From an uncultured Ignatzschineria sp. (GTDB lineage Bacteria > Pseudomonadota > Gammaproteobacteria > Cardiobacteriales > Wohlfahrtiimonadaceae): a DNA stretch of 64,000 nt. The notes beneath the pieces were generated by a model. The model ran no database searches. It had not been told where the DNA came from and saw only the letters and a list, made by a program, of their open reading frames with translations. A program made the translations under genes and the position numbers. The DNA is taken from NCBI GenBank assembly GCA_945639195.1, contig CALZEE010000008.1, forward strand, positions 52,390-116,389, read 5' to 3'. The first letter of the stretch is position 1. The number at the start of each line of letters is the position of its first letter. This document shows positions 9,062-18,503 of this stretch, in pieces.

Positions 9062-10576
9062 ATGAGCGCAGATTTAAGCAAAAAAATTCGCCATGCGGCG
9101 TTTCTTGATAAAATTGTCTCGGCTGATGAAGCCGCCTCGTGGATTGAAGATGGCATGACACTCGGGATGAGTGGCTTTACTCTCTTTGGTGAGCCAAAAG
9201 TATTTCCTAAAGCGCTTGCAGCGCGTGGAAAAAATGAAAAATTCAAAGTAAATCTCTTTACGGGTGCGTCTCTTGGTCCTGATGCTGACCAAGCAATGGC
9301 AGAAGCAGATATTATTAATCTTCGCGTACCTTACCAAGGTAATCCGGTCATGCGTAAAATGATTAATGCTGGTCAAATCAAATATATAGACCAACATTTA
9401 TCACATACTGCCGAAACGCTTCGTCAAGGTAATCTTGGCAAGATTGATTATGCCATTATTGAAGCAGCTGCTATTACGGAAGATGGGCTTGTTATTCCAA
9501 CAGGTTCTGTGGGTAACTCACCGATCTTTATAGATAAAGCGGATCACGTCATTATCGAGCTCAACACGAGCACCCCTGAAAGCTATGAAGGGATTCATGA
9601 TATCTACATCCCGAAAGCGCAAGGCGAAAACCGTGAAGCCATTCCTGTTTATGATGACTTAAGCAAGCGTATCGGCGAAATCGGTATTAAAGTTGATCCG
9701 GCAAAAGTTCGTGGTGTGATTCTTTCAGATCGCCCTGACACACCATCGCCACTCTTCGAGCCAAATGAAGAGACCCAAGCAATTGCCAACAATCTCTTAG
9801 ATTTCTTAGGCAATGAAGTAGACTCTGGTCGCTTAGGTCCAAACCTTGCACCACTCCAATCAGGTGTTGGTTCTGTTGCGAACGCGGTACTGAGCGGCAT
9901 GGCAAAATCTGATCGTTTCAAAAACCTCACAGTTGCATCAGAAGTATTACAAGATGGTATCTTCGACCTTATTGATGCCGGCGTTGTTGATTTTGCGGTT
10001 GCAACTGCATTCTCGCTCTCTAAAAAGCGCGTAGATCAACTTGCATCTGACCTTGCGAAATATAAAGATAAAATTCTTTTCCGTCCGCAAGAGATCACCA
10101 ACCATCCTGAAGTGATTCGTCGTTTAGGCGTTATCGCTTTCAACACAGCGCTTGAAGTAGATATTTACGGTAACGTAAACTCAACTCACGTTAGCGGAAC
10201 ACATGTGATGAACGGTATCGGCGGATCTGCAGACTTCGCGCGTAACGCTCGTATCACGATCTTCGTGACCCAATCAACCGCAAAAGGGGGCAATATATCA
10301 GCCATCGTTCCTTTTGTAACGCATGTTGACCACACAAACCATGAAGTAGACGTGATTGTAACTGAGCAAGGATATGCAGATATCCGCGGTCTTTGCCCAA
10401 CAGATGCGGCAGTGAAAATCATCGAAAACTGTATGCATCCAAAATATAAAGCACAAGCACTCAAGTACTTTGAAGATGCAAAAGCAAAACGTGGCGGGAA
10501 TACTCCACATCTCTTAGATGAAGCATTCTCATGGCACATCAATCTTGCTGAAAAAGGCACTATGCTTTTAGATTAA
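9062..10576 (+). CDS. succinyl-CoA:acetate CoA-transferase (acetyl-CoA hydrolase family)
   Basis: Moves coenzyme A between succinyl-CoA and acetate, so acetate can enter the citrate cycle and the missing or bypassed succinyl-CoA synthetase step is covered. The 504-residue length equals that of Acetobacter AarC. Visible family marks are the ASEVLQDGIFDLIDAG segment holding the likely catalytic glutamate near residue 295, GIGGSADFARNA near residue 385, and EQGYADIRGLCPTDAA near residue 440. It is monocistronic with a clear promoter and terminator. The acetate permease ActP is encoded at 43.8 kb. A propionyl-CoA:succinate transferase (ScpC type) is the main alternative; family membership is firm, the acyl donor less so. 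Confidence 0.88.
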   Translation: MSADLSKKIRHAAFLDKIVSADEAASWIEDGMTLGMSGFTLFGEPKVFPKALAARGKNEKFKVNLFTGASLGPDADQAMAEADIINLRVPYQGNPVMRKMINAGQIKYIDQHLSHTAETLRQGNLGKIDYAIIEAAAITEDGLVIPTGSVGNSPIFIDKADHVIIELNTSTPESYEGIHDIYIPKAQGENREAIPVYDDLSKRIGEIGIKVDPAKVRGVILSDRPDTPSPLFEPNEETQAIANNLLDFLGNEVDSGRLGPNLAPLQSGVGSVANAVLSGMAKSDRFKNLTVASEVLQDGIFDLIDAGVVDFAVATAFSLSKKRVDQLASDLAKYKDKILFRPQEITNHPEVIRRLGVIAFNTALEVDIYGNVNSTHVSGTHVMNGIGGSADFARNARITIFVTQSTAKGGNISAIVPFVTHVDHTNHEVDVIVTEQGYADIRGLCPTDAAVKIIENCMHPKYKAQALKYFEDAKAKRGGNTPHLLDEAFSWHINLAEKGTMLLD

Positions 10577-10627
10577 AAAGATGAGGGTATTACGACTCTC
10601 GTCAATTTAATCGCAGCTAATAGTTTA

Positions 10628-10655
10628 AAACCGACATTCATATGTCGGTTTTTTA
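10628..10655 (+). terminator. intrinsic terminator of the CoA-transferase gene
   Basis: AACCGACAT and ATGTCGGTT pair around a TCAT loop and are followed by six T. About 50 bases after the stop. Confidence 0.85.
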
Positions 10656-11044
10656 TTATCTGATGTTTATGCCTTTTAATTCTGATGATCTGCCGGACAA
10701 TAATGATCCATCAGATAGCCAGAGATAAATCACATTGCAAATGTGCATGCTATCCCTTTTCAGTAAATAGACTATAGATCAGGAAGAATAACCTTTTTGA
10801 TACATACTTATCCAGTCCAAGGGTTTTATTGCCGAGCTCACTTTCGTAAAATATTGGTGCGCTTTCAGTAATAAAACATGTCATTACTCATTTCTATGGT
10901 AATAATGAAGGCAATCAAATTTTAATCTAATACATTTAGTTCTGCCGCCCCGCCATTCCCGAGAATATTCATCCATTATGAATTCCTTTCTCTCTCAGTA
11001 CCCATGAGCGAGTGGCAGACTATTTTAATTTTAAGGAGAATCTT
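10656..11044. other. intergenic region before the NSS transporter
   Basis: About 390 bases with no supported gene. An AAGGAGA ribosome site at its right end fixes the start of the transporter. I see no riboswitch or repeat. Confidence 0.4.
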
Positions 11045-12403
11045 ATGGCTCGTGAGAATTGGAGTAGTAAACTCATTTATATCTCAACCGTTGCCGGTGC
11101 TACCATTGGTTTTGGTGCAACTTGGCGCTTTCCCTATCTTGTGGGCGAAAATGGAGGTGGGGCTTATCTCGTCGTCTTCTTTATTGCCATGCTCGTCTTA
11201 GGCGTTCCCATGTTGGTGGCTGAACACCTTATTGGCCGTCGCTTACATACCAACGTCGTTGACTCCTTTAGTGGCGAAGGGTTAGATCGCCCCACCTCCA
11301 AACTTTGGAAAGGAGTGGGAATTTTAGCGATTCTAGGCGCATTTGGGATACTCGCCTACTACATGGTCCTCGGGGGCTGGGTAATGAGCTATATTGGCGG
11401 TATTTCGCTGGGAGAGATCGATCTCTCAACGCCGCTTAGTGCTGAAGCTGCCAAAGGCTTCTTTGAGAGCTCCACCAGTAATCCCTGGAAGATGATTCTC
11501 TACACCTTTATCTTTGTCGCTGTGAACTACTATATTCTCGTGAAAGGGATTATTGATGGTATTGAGAAGGTCATTCGCTGGGTCATGCCGCTCTTCCTTA
11601 TTCTTGTGTTGGCATTAATGGTCCGCGCGCTCTTCTTACCTGGCGCAATGGAAGGGGTGAAGTTCTATATCATTCCGGACTTTAGCAAGATCAATTCTCG
11701 CGTGATTCTCTTAGCGCTTGGCCAAGTCTTCTTTGCTCTCAGTATCGGCTTTGGGGTAATGGTAACGCTCTCTTCTTATCTCAGTAAAAAAGAGAACATC
11801 GTAAGCATTAGTATTAGCGCCGGTATTATTAATACCCTTATTCCCCTTGCGATCGGCTTTATCATCTTCCCGGCGCTCTTCTCTGCCGGTATCGAGCCTG
11901 CATCAGGCCCTTCGCTCGTATTCCAAGCATTACCTGCCGTATTCTCAACGATCCCATTTGGGGCATTCTTTGCCGCACTCTTCTTCTTACTGCTCCTCTT
12001 AGCAGCATTAACCACCTCTTTAACAATCTTTGAAGTGGCGATTACGACGCTTATTGAGAAATGTAAAATGAAGCGCCCAGTGGCAACCTTTATTACACTG
12101 GCGGCCGTATTTGTATTAGGAAACGTCCCCAGCATTCTCTCGGATAGTCTCTGGAGCAATGTCAGTATCTTTGGTATGTCGATCTTTGATGCCTTTGATT
12201 ACATCAGCGCCAACATTCTCTTCATCACCACCAGCCTCTTATCGGCAATTTATATTGGATTTGTCTTGAAGAAAAAAGTCGCTCTTGATGAAATTACAAA
12301 CCAAGGAACGTTGAATCCGAAGATTGCGACCTTACTCTTCTATCATATTAAATTTGTGATTCCGGCATTGATTCTTGTCATTTTCGCCTTCTCCTTTATG
12401 TAG
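11045..12403 (+). CDS. neurotransmitter:sodium symporter (NSS) family transporter
   Basis: Sodium-coupled amino-acid uptake protein of the inner membrane, LeuT fold. The 452-residue protein has the family signature in its first helix (GFGATWRFPY followed by ENGGGAY) and about eleven hydrophobic segments. Where LeuT has Asn27, which holds the first sodium ion, this protein has alanine (GFGATW instead of GLGNxW); other bacterial subfamilies also show alanine there. I chose the ATG at 11045 because AAGGAG ends 7 bases before it; upstream in-frame GTG at 11012 lacks a ribosome site. Substrate unknown, amino acid likely. Followed by its own terminator. Confidence 0.9.
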   Translation: MARENWSSKLIYISTVAGATIGFGATWRFPYLVGENGGGAYLVVFFIAMLVLGVPMLVAEHLIGRRLHTNVVDSFSGEGLDRPTSKLWKGVGILAILGAFGILAYYMVLGGWVMSYIGGISLGEIDLSTPLSAEAAKGFFESSTSNPWKMILYTFIFVAVNYYILVKGIIDGIEKVIRWVMPLFLILVLALMVRALFLPGAMEGVKFYIIPDFSKINSRVILLALGQVFFALSIGFGVMVTLSSYLSKKENIVSISISAGIINTLIPLAIGFIIFPALFSAGIEPASGPSLVFQALPAVFSTIPFGAFFAALFFLLLLLAALTTSLTIFEVAITTLIEKCKMKRPVATFITLAAVFVLGNVPSILSDSLWSNVSIFGMSIFDAFDYISANILFITTSLLSAIYIGFVLKKKVALDEITNQGTLNPKIATLLFYHIKFVIPALILVIFAFSFM

Positions 12404-12436
12404 ATCACAAATGACTGCATCACTGCAGTAAAACTA

Positions 12437-12472
12437 AAAGGGCGCTGTTCGTGAAGAACGCGCCCTTTTTTT
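12437..12472 (+). terminator. intrinsic terminator of the NSS transporter gene
   Basis: AAAGGGCGC and GCGCCCTTT enclose an inner GTTC/GAAC pairing, followed by a run of seven T. Confidence 0.88.
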
Positions 12473-12519
12473 CACATCTTTTTTACATCTTTAATCATGG
12501 ATAGATAACGGCTTATTAC

Positions 12520-14844
12520 TCATGGTAATGATGATTCTGAAGCCTCACTTTTGGGGTGCGGTTTCTCTTGCAGCTTCGCTCGGTTCAAACTCAAGGAGTT
12601 TAAGAGCACGCTCACAGAACTAAAGGCCATCGCCCCACCAGCTAAGATCGGGCTTAAGAAACCTAGCGCCGCAAAGGGAATCCCTATCGTGTTATAAATA
12701 AAGGCCCAAAAGAGATTTTGGCGAATTTTTTTCATCGTTTTTTCAGAGAGGAGGATCATTTTTGAAAGGTTCATTAAATCACCATTCATAATCGTCACAT
12801 CGCTCGACTCCATCGCAATATCTGTCCCCGTGCCCATCGCAATGCCGGCATCCGCTTGTGCGAGTGCGGGCGCATCATTCATGCCATCTCCCACCATTGC
12901 AACAACGCGCCCCTCCGATTGCAGCGATCTCACAATACGCGCCTTATCTTCAGGTTTTAATTCCGCACGTACCTCTGCGCCAAAAAGTCCGACATCAGCG
13001 CCAATTTTCGCTGCCGTGCGAGCATTATCACCCGTCAACATTAAGACCTGAACGCCTAAAGCCTTTAGCTCCGCAATTGCCGTTTTAGAGTGTTTTTTCA
13101 CAGGATCAGCCATTGTAATAAGCGCCAGTATTTCCTGCTTATTACTCAGCAACACAACCGTTTCTCCCATCGCCTCATGACGCGCAACAAGATCCCCGAA
13201 AACACCGCAATCAAGCGCCATTTCTGCCATTAAACGCGGTGAACCAACATAATATTGCTGGCCGGCAATATCTCCTTTTAACCCTGCACCCACTAACGCC
13301 TGAAAATCTGCAACTGCCGGTAACGTCACTGCTTGTGTTTGACTATACTCAACAATCGCTTTTGCCAACGGATGCTCAGATTGAGACTCTAATGCGGCGA
13401 AGATCGCTAAAAACTCAAGACTTGCCTCTCCACGCCCTTTAAATGCCGGGGCGACTTCGAAATGCATCACGCGAGGTGCGCCTTCTGTAATTGTCCCAGT
13501 CTTATCTAATACAATCGTGTTGATCTTTGCTGCGCGCTCTAAAGACTCACCATTTTTAATCAAAATACCATGTCTCGCGCCCACTCCTGTCCCCACCATA
13601 ATGGCTGTCGGCGTGGCTAATCCTAGTGCACAAGGGCATGCAATCACTAATACGGCCACACTGTGCATAATCGCACTACTCCACATTCCCGTGAGCCAAT
13701 AGGTCACAACAAGCGTCAATAAGGCAATCATGATGACTGCCGGCACAAAAATCGCCGAGACCTGATCTGCAATTTTCTGAATAGGTGCTTTACTCCCTTG
13801 TGCATCATTCACCATATCAATAATACGCGCGAGTGTACTTTCACTATCTACTTTACGAGCCACCATCACAAGCGCCCCTGTTTGGTTAATCGTCCCGCTA
13901 TAAAGCAGTGCGCCAGGGCCTTTATCTACCGGCAGACTCTCGCCTGTTAACATGCTCTCATCGAGTGTTGAAACGCCAGATAAGACCTCCCCATCCACAG
14001 GAATCGTCTTCCCCGGATGAACCAGTAATTGATCACTCACAATCACCGCACCCACAGGAATTTCCGTATAATGCGTTGTGATCTTGCCATCATTCCCGAT
14101 GATTTCATCAATTCTTAAGGCCGTTTTAGATTGCATCGCCATAAGGCTACGGATGGCTTCTCCCGTCCGATTTTTGGCACGCTCCTCTAAATATTTACCT
14201 AGTAAAATAAGCGTAATAATCACCGCACTACTCTCAAAATAGAGATGCGTTTTGTCGCCCCCTAAAAATCCATTATAAAAGCTATAACAGAATGCCGCGG
14301 TTGTACCTAGTGCAACTAATACATCCATACTCGGAGCTTTTGCCTTGAGTGACGCCCAACCCGCACGATAAAAACGAAGCCCGATTCCAAATTGCACAGG
14401 CGTCGTTAACAGTAACTGAACCCAAGGTTTATGTAAGAACATGACCCACGGCGCATGGCTTCCCAGCATCATCGCTAACATCCCGATTAACATAGGAGCA
14501 CTCAGGAGCGCACCCACAATTAAAGCCCGGCGCATCTTGGTTGCTTCCAACGCCTCACGCTCAATTAAAGCAGCCTGATGATCTTCATCATCGATCATCG
14601 CCCCAAACCCTGTCTTTTCAATCATGGTGATAATTGCAGGCTCGGTGACAATAGAAGGATCATATTCAATCATCCCTTTTTTACTCGCCAGATTCACATT
14701 CGCCCGATAAATGCCGGGCTTTTTACCAAGTACTCGCTCGATACGACCAGAACAGTTAGCGCATGTCATACCGGTAATGGCTAAGCGAGAAAATGCCCGT
14801 TGTTGTGCGGAATGATCCGGCACCTGAAGCTTCTTCGTATCCAT
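12520..14844 (-). CDS. copA: copper-exporting P1B-type ATPase
   Basis: Pumps Cu(I) out of the cytoplasm using ATP. The 774-residue protein has a single N-terminal heavy-metal domain (GMTCANCSGR, cysteines 28 and 31), the copper-path motif CPC in VIACPCALGLATPT, the phosphorylated DKTGTITEG, the TGDN loop and the hinge GDGMNDAPALAQADAG. A conserved MTGES-type actuator loop (LTGESLPVDKG) is also present. It starts 9 bases after copY with an AGGAG ribosome site, so the two form one operon controlled from upstream of copY. Confidence 0.95.
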   Translation of the reverse strand: MDTKKLQVPDHSAQQRAFSRLAITGMTCANCSGRIERVLGKKPGIYRANVNLASKKGMIEYDPSIVTEPAIITMIEKTGFGAMIDDEDHQAALIEREALEATKMRRALIVGALLSAPMLIGMLAMMLGSHAPWVMFLHKPWVQLLLTTPVQFGIGLRFYRAGWASLKAKAPSMDVLVALGTTAAFCYSFYNGFLGGDKTHLYFESSAVIITLILLGKYLEERAKNRTGEAIRSLMAMQSKTALRIDEIIGNDGKITTHYTEIPVGAVIVSDQLLVHPGKTIPVDGEVLSGVSTLDESMLTGESLPVDKGPGALLYSGTINQTGALVMVARKVDSESTLARIIDMVNDAQGSKAPIQKIADQVSAIFVPAVIMIALLTLVVTYWLTGMWSSAIMHSVAVLVIACPCALGLATPTAIMVGTGVGARHGILIKNGESLERAAKINTIVLDKTGTITEGAPRVMHFEVAPAFKGRGEASLEFLAIFAALESQSEHPLAKAIVEYSQTQAVTLPAVADFQALVGAGLKGDIAGQQYYVGSPRLMAEMALDCGVFGDLVARHEAMGETVVLLSNKQEILALITMADPVKKHSKTAIAELKALGVQVLMLTGDNARTAAKIGADVGLFGAEVRAELKPEDKARIVRSLQSEGRVVAMVGDGMNDAPALAQADAGIAMGTGTDIAMESSDVTIMNGDLMNLSKMILLSEKTMKKIRQNLFWAFIYNTIGIPFAALGFLSPILAGGAMAFSSVSVLLNSLSLNRAKLQEKPHPKSEASESSLP

Positions 14845-14853
14845 ACTCTACTC

Positions 14854-15291
14854 CTACCACTGTTTGATATGGCAACTGCACTGACCCTTAAAGCAATCAC
14901 ATGCAATCTCATTGACCTTCGCTAATTTAGCGCGCTCAAGACTCGCTTCAATCAATGTAATATCATCGACGGATAATGCCCGTGTATCAATTAACCCGGC
15001 AATTTTCTCTCCCCGATCTCGGCTACAGACAAAGCTAAAGAGATCTCTTGCTGCAGAATCCCATGCAACGTTCTCCGCGATTAAAGGGCGATAGAGATAA
15101 CGATTACCGTTCTCCTTCGTCTCAACGTAGCCTTTTGCAACTAGACGAGAGAGCAATGTTTTTGTAGTCGTCGGCTTCCACTCGCGCTTTTTTTGCAAAA
15201 CTTTCACAATATCGCTACTTCCCAACTCTCCGTGCGCCCACAAAACACGCATCACTTCCCACTCTGAAGGGGTTATCTCAATTGATTTCAT
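14854..15291 (-). CDS. copY: CopY-type copper-responsive repressor
   Basis: Winged-helix repressor of the BlaI/MecI/CopY family (145 residues). The N-terminal DNA-binding part reads ITPSEWEVMRVLWAHGELG and so on; the C-terminus ends with CDCFKGQCSC, exactly the Cys-x-Cys-x4-Cys-x-Cys motif that binds zinc or Cu(I) in Enterococcus CopY. In the known system, copper displaces zinc and the repressor leaves the DNA. It is the first gene of a copY-copA operon, and two operator-like dyads overlap its promoter. CopY regulators are mostly known from Firmicutes; gammaproteobacteria usually use CueR for this job. Confidence 0.93.
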   Translation of the reverse strand: MKSIEITPSEWEVMRVLWAHGELGSSDIVKVLQKKREWKPTTTKTLLSRLVAKGYVETKENGNRYLYRPLIAENVAWDSAARDLFSFVCSRDRGEKIAGLIDTRALSVDDITLIEASLERAKLAKVNEIACDCFKGQCSCHIKQW

Positions 15292-15305
15292 CTTCTTATC
15301 TCCAT

Positions 15306-15355
15306 CTACAAATATAGTTAACTACAATAGTAGTTTTAATAAATCTATTTGTCTA
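15306..15355 (-). promoter_or_regulatory. copY-copA promoter with two CopY operator-like dyads
   Basis: On the minus strand TAGACA (15350-15355), 17 bases and TACTAT (15327-15332) make a sigma-70 promoter. Over the -10 lies CTACAATAGTAG (15322-15333), inside the perfect dyad AACTAC-AATA-GTAGTT (15320-15335); a second copy, CTACAAATATAG, lies at 15306-15317. Each differs by one base from the CTACA-N2-TGTAG operator of BlaI/CopY repressors. Two sites 16 bases apart are typical of CopY-regulated promoters. The operator assignment rests on family knowledge plus position. Confidence 0.7.
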
Positions 15356-15915
15356 GCCTAATTGCAATAAAAAGAATTTCTGCCATATTGATTAATAATG
15401 TTGCAAAAATGTCGTAATAATTAGACAATATTTATTGTCTTATAAATCAATGGTTAGAAAAATAGAGAGTGAGATAACCCTATCATTACCCGTTTATTTT
15501 CTAAGGTTCCTGAGTATCCATTTTATATGGTTCAAGCCTTCCAAAGTCCTACTGATATATATAGAAAGAAAGAGAAAGAGAAAGAGCAAATCCTATGACA
15601 TGCCACGACTTAATAATCGTCAATACTCATATTAATCTCCTCGTGATGTGCCGCTGATTCATTATATTGATCTCTTTTTTCAGATTGATCTCTATTAATG
15701 ATCTGGAAATGAGAATATCGGCTGATTAAAAGTTCGCAATAAAAGATGACATAGGTTCATTTTTTAATAGATAGCAAGCGGAGCGCAATGCTCTCAAAAT
15801 CTCCAGATATTGCGTCTTAAACCGCAAGACTACAAGATGGCTACATTTAGACTGCATTTTCACATAAATTCACAAATTGATTTTAAGTCATTGTTCTTAT
15901 AATCTCTTTTAAGAA
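15356..15915. other. AT-rich intergenic region between copY and a LysR gene
   Basis: About 560 bases between the promoter of copY-copA and the end of the convergent-facing LysR gene. A purine-only microrepeat (GAAAGA/GAAAGAGAAAGAG, about 15564-15588) is visible. One 66-codon plus-strand frame (15435-15635) has no ribosome site and an unlikely composition; I do not call it. Confidence 0.4.
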
Positions 15916-16812
15916 TCATTCCCCCAACCTCTCAAAGAGATAATCCATAAAAAGTCGCACTTTTGCCGGCACATAACGGCTACTGGGGTAGATCAAATGA
16001 ATCTCCTTCGCCAAAGGTCGCTCTTCTGGGAATAATTCCACCACCCGCCCCTCTTCAATGGCGCTATCTACTGCATAATCAAAGAACTGCATGATCCCAA
16101 AACCATGTAACACACTCTCAAAGGCCCCAAGCGAATCACTATGGATCAAACTCGGCTTAAAATGAAAACTTGGCTCACTCAAAAACTCCCACGGCATCAC
16201 TTGTCCGGTATGAGGAAAGCGCAATCCCACACATTTATGCTGGTGCAGATCTGCTAATGTTTTCGGCGCGCCATACTTTTTCAAATAAGCAGGCGAAGCA
16301 ACAAGCTTTAAGACCGCACTATGAAGCGGTTTTGCGATTAATCGCTCCTCTTTTAAACGCCCAATACGAATCGCAAGATCAAACTCATCCTTCGTAAAAT
16401 TCACATAAGCATTACTCAGCGACACTTCAACATGCAGTCCATCGCTATGCTTTTCTAGGAAGTCATTGATATTAGGTAAAAACTTTTTAATCCCATAGCT
16501 ATCAGGCATACTAATTCGTAATATGCCGCAAGGTTCAATGCTATTAGTGATCTGCCGCTCGATATCCCGAATGTTTTCTACAGACTCCTTACAAACCTGA
16601 TAATAGCTCTTACCCTCTTCGGTTAAACGCATTGAACGAGTAGAGCGTTCAAAAAGCTTAATATTCAGTTTTTTCTCTAAACGAGAAACCGCCTTGCTCA
16701 CCGCAGATGGCGTAACACCTATTACGATCGACGCATCTGTAAAATTCTTGCTTTCAGCCGCTTTACAGAAGATTTGAATGTCGTTTAGGTCCATATCTTG
16801 TATTAATTGCAT
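15916..16812 (-). CDS. LysR-type transcriptional regulator
   Basis: A 298-residue LysR regulator. The N-terminal helix-turn-helix is clear (FCKAAESKNFTDASIVIGV, then SAVSKAVSRLEKKL and FERSTRSMRLTEEG); residues from about 95 form the effector-binding domain. It is transcribed away from a nitroreductase-like gene, the usual arrangement of a LysR regulator and its target. In the shared 224-base gap, ATTA and TAAT 9 bases apart (16889-16905) could be a LysR T-N11-A box. The inducer is unknown. Confidence 0.9.
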   Translation of the reverse strand: MQLIQDMDLNDIQIFCKAAESKNFTDASIVIGVTPSAVSKAVSRLEKKLNIKLFERSTRSMRLTEEGKSYYQVCKESVENIRDIERQITNSIEPCGILRISMPDSYGIKKFLPNINDFLEKHSDGLHVEVSLSNAYVNFTKDEFDLAIRIGRLKEERLIAKPLHSAVLKLVASPAYLKKYGAPKTLADLHQHKCVGLRFPHTGQVMPWEFLSEPSFHFKPSLIHSDSLGAFESVLHGFGIMQFFDYAVDSAIEEGRVVELFPEERPLAKEIHLIYPSSRYVPAKVRLFMDYLFERLGE

Positions 16813-17036
16813 ATACTTACCTTTATCTGTGCCTCATAGGCATTAAAGAATTTCTAAGCCAATATAGCAAACTTTGGTAAAACCCCTTATTATAATTCTC
16901 GTAATATGTTGGAAAAATCTCGTTTTAATATCAAGCATTAACGCGATTCCCTTAAAAATAAACCTCCAACATGCCCAATTTTTAATTTTTCATCAATCCT
17001 ATTGATGACCCCACTACATTTATAAGGAGCTTCATC

Positions 17037-17633
17037 ATGAGTTCATTTACATCACTCGCAACAAAACGTCGTACGATTTACCACCTTGGCAACAACGTGA
17101 CACAATCTAAAGAAGCAATTACCACATTGATTCACGATGTTACAAAACAAGCACCCTCATCATTTAACTCACAAAGCTCAAGAGTTGTTGTTCTTTTTGG
17201 CGACGCGCATAATAAACTCTGGGATATCGCGACAGATTCCCTTAAAGCGGTCGTTCCTGCAGAAGCGTTTGAGGCAACAAAAGCAAAAATCGACTCATTT
17301 AGAGCAGGTTTTGGTTCTGTACTTTACTTTGAAGATGAGAAGGTTGTTGAAGATCTTCAAGCACAATTCCCGGCATATGCAGCGAACTTTCCAAAGTGGT
17401 CAGACCAGGCGCACGGAATCACTGCTTATGGGGTTTGGCTCGCACTTGCAGAGGTAAATATCGGCGCATCACTCCAGCATTACAACGAGCTTATTGAAGA
17501 TGCAGTAAGAAAAGAGTGGGATATTCCTGCAAACTGGACCCTCAAAGCACAAATGCCATTTGGTTCCATTGAATCAAGCGCAGATCCTAAAGCGTATATC
17601 GAAACAGATGCTCGCTTTAAAGTATTCGGTTAA
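17037..17633 (+). CDS. nitroreductase family protein (Frm2/Hbn1-like)
   Basis: FMN-binding oxidoreductase fold of about 200 residues. The sequence RRTIYHLG near the start, APSSFNSQSSRVVVLFGDAH near residue 40-60, WSDQAHGITAYGVWLALAEVNIGASLQHYN near residue 120-150 and a QMPFGSIE near residue 180 resemble the fatty-acid-repression-mutant/Hbn1 branch of nitroreductases. Such enzymes reduce nitro compounds or quinones with NAD(P)H. An AAGGAG site precedes the ATG. Divergent from the LysR gene, which probably controls it in response to an electrophile; that link is inference. Confidence 0.85.
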   Translation: MSSFTSLATKRRTIYHLGNNVTQSKEAITTLIHDVTKQAPSSFNSQSSRVVVLFGDAHNKLWDIATDSLKAVVPAEAFEATKAKIDSFRAGFGSVLYFEDEKVVEDLQAQFPAYAANFPKWSDQAHGITAYGVWLALAEVNIGASLQHYNELIEDAVRKEWDIPANWTLKAQMPFGSIESSADPKAYIETDARFKVFG

Positions 17634-17673
17634 TCCCCGTACTAAAATCGTCATTCAGTGATTCTAAAATAGC

Positions 17674-17708
17674 AAAGAGCCCTATTAATGATAATAGGGC
17701 TCTTTTTT
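17674..17708 (+). terminator. intrinsic terminator of the nitroreductase gene
   Basis: A perfect 14-base stem (AAAGAGCCCTATTA with its complement) around an ATGA loop, followed by six T. Confidence 0.9.
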
Positions 17709-17838
17709 CGCCTAGCGCTAATGCTATAGTGCTAAAGCAGGCACAAATCTATTGATGCCCTGATGAATCAATAATAAAGGATCAACAAGCGAGAAGAATC
17801 TCGCGCATCCATTAATACCTAAGGTAAGGAGAATACAG

Positions 17839-18447
17839 ATGTTAACGCTCTATTATGCACAAGGCACTTGTTCAAGCGTGGTCTTAATGACCGCGAAAAC
17901 GCTCGGCATTGATCTTAATGTCGTCAATGTAAATATCGCTGAGGCAAAGCTCGAAGATGGTCGTGATTTCAAAGCGATTAATCCCAAAGGCTATGTACCA
18001 GCACTCCAACTCGAGAATGGCGAAATCATCACAGAAGTCGTGGCGGTTTGTGCTTATCTCTCATCCCTAAAATCTGATAATGCACTCTTTCCTTTAACGG
18101 GCAAAGGCCTTATTAATCAACTCACATGGTTTAACTACCTCGCAACAGAGATCCACAAGAGCTACGTCCCTTTAATCTGGCAAGCATATGGTAAAGAGAC
18201 CGGCAAAGAATGGCCAGCAATTGCCACCGCAGGATTAAAAAATCGTTACACTTTAATTAATGAAACGCTTGCGAGCCAAAAGTATCTTACTGGCGATCAG
18301 ATCACGAGCGCTGACTTTTATCTCTTTATGACGACGCTCTGGGCAGATAAAGTTAAACTCGACTTAAGCGAATTCGCCCATATTATGGCCTTTAAAGACA
18401 ATGTCAAAATCGCTATCGAACCTTTGGGCTTAAATTTCGCTTATTAA
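17839..18447 (+). CDS. beta-class glutathione S-transferase
   Basis: Glutathione transferase of 202 residues. The thioredoxin-like N-terminal domain starts LYYAQGTCSS, with the cysteine near residue 11 typical of beta-class enzymes; NPKGYVPAL holds the cis-proline and ITEVVAVCAYL the glutathione-binding Glu-Ser/Val turn. The C-terminal half is helical with the conserved GDQITSADFYLF. An AAGGAG lies upstream. It follows the nitroreductase gene after a terminator, so both may serve detoxification but as separate units. Confidence 0.92.
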   Translation: MLTLYYAQGTCSSVVLMTAKTLGIDLNVVNVNIAEAKLEDGRDFKAINPKGYVPALQLENGEIITEVVAVCAYLSSLKSDNALFPLTGKGLINQLTWFNYLATEIHKSYVPLIWQAYGKETGKEWPAIATAGLKNRYTLINETLASQKYLTGDQITSADFYLFMTTLWADKVKLDLSEFAHIMAFKDNVKIAIEPLGLNFAY

Positions 18448-18465
18448 CCCCCCTCATAATACAAA

Positions 18466-18503
18466 TAACCCCCTTGCAATCAATCGCACTGGGGTTTCTT
18501 TTT
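18466..18503 (+). terminator. probable terminator of the glutathione transferase gene
   Basis: AACCCC and GGGGTT pair across a 20-base loop that includes a weaker TTGC/GCA pairing, followed by a T-rich run. Imperfect stem. Confidence 0.5.

Noticed and set aside
12830..13088. plus-strand frames opposite copA
   Set aside because: Shadows of the GC-richer copA coding strand; no start signals and strongly supported gene on the other strand.
15435..15635. 66-codon plus-strand frame between copY and the LysR gene
   Set aside because: No ribosome site, odd composition (lysine/arginine run from a purine microrepeat), and no resemblance to a known protein.
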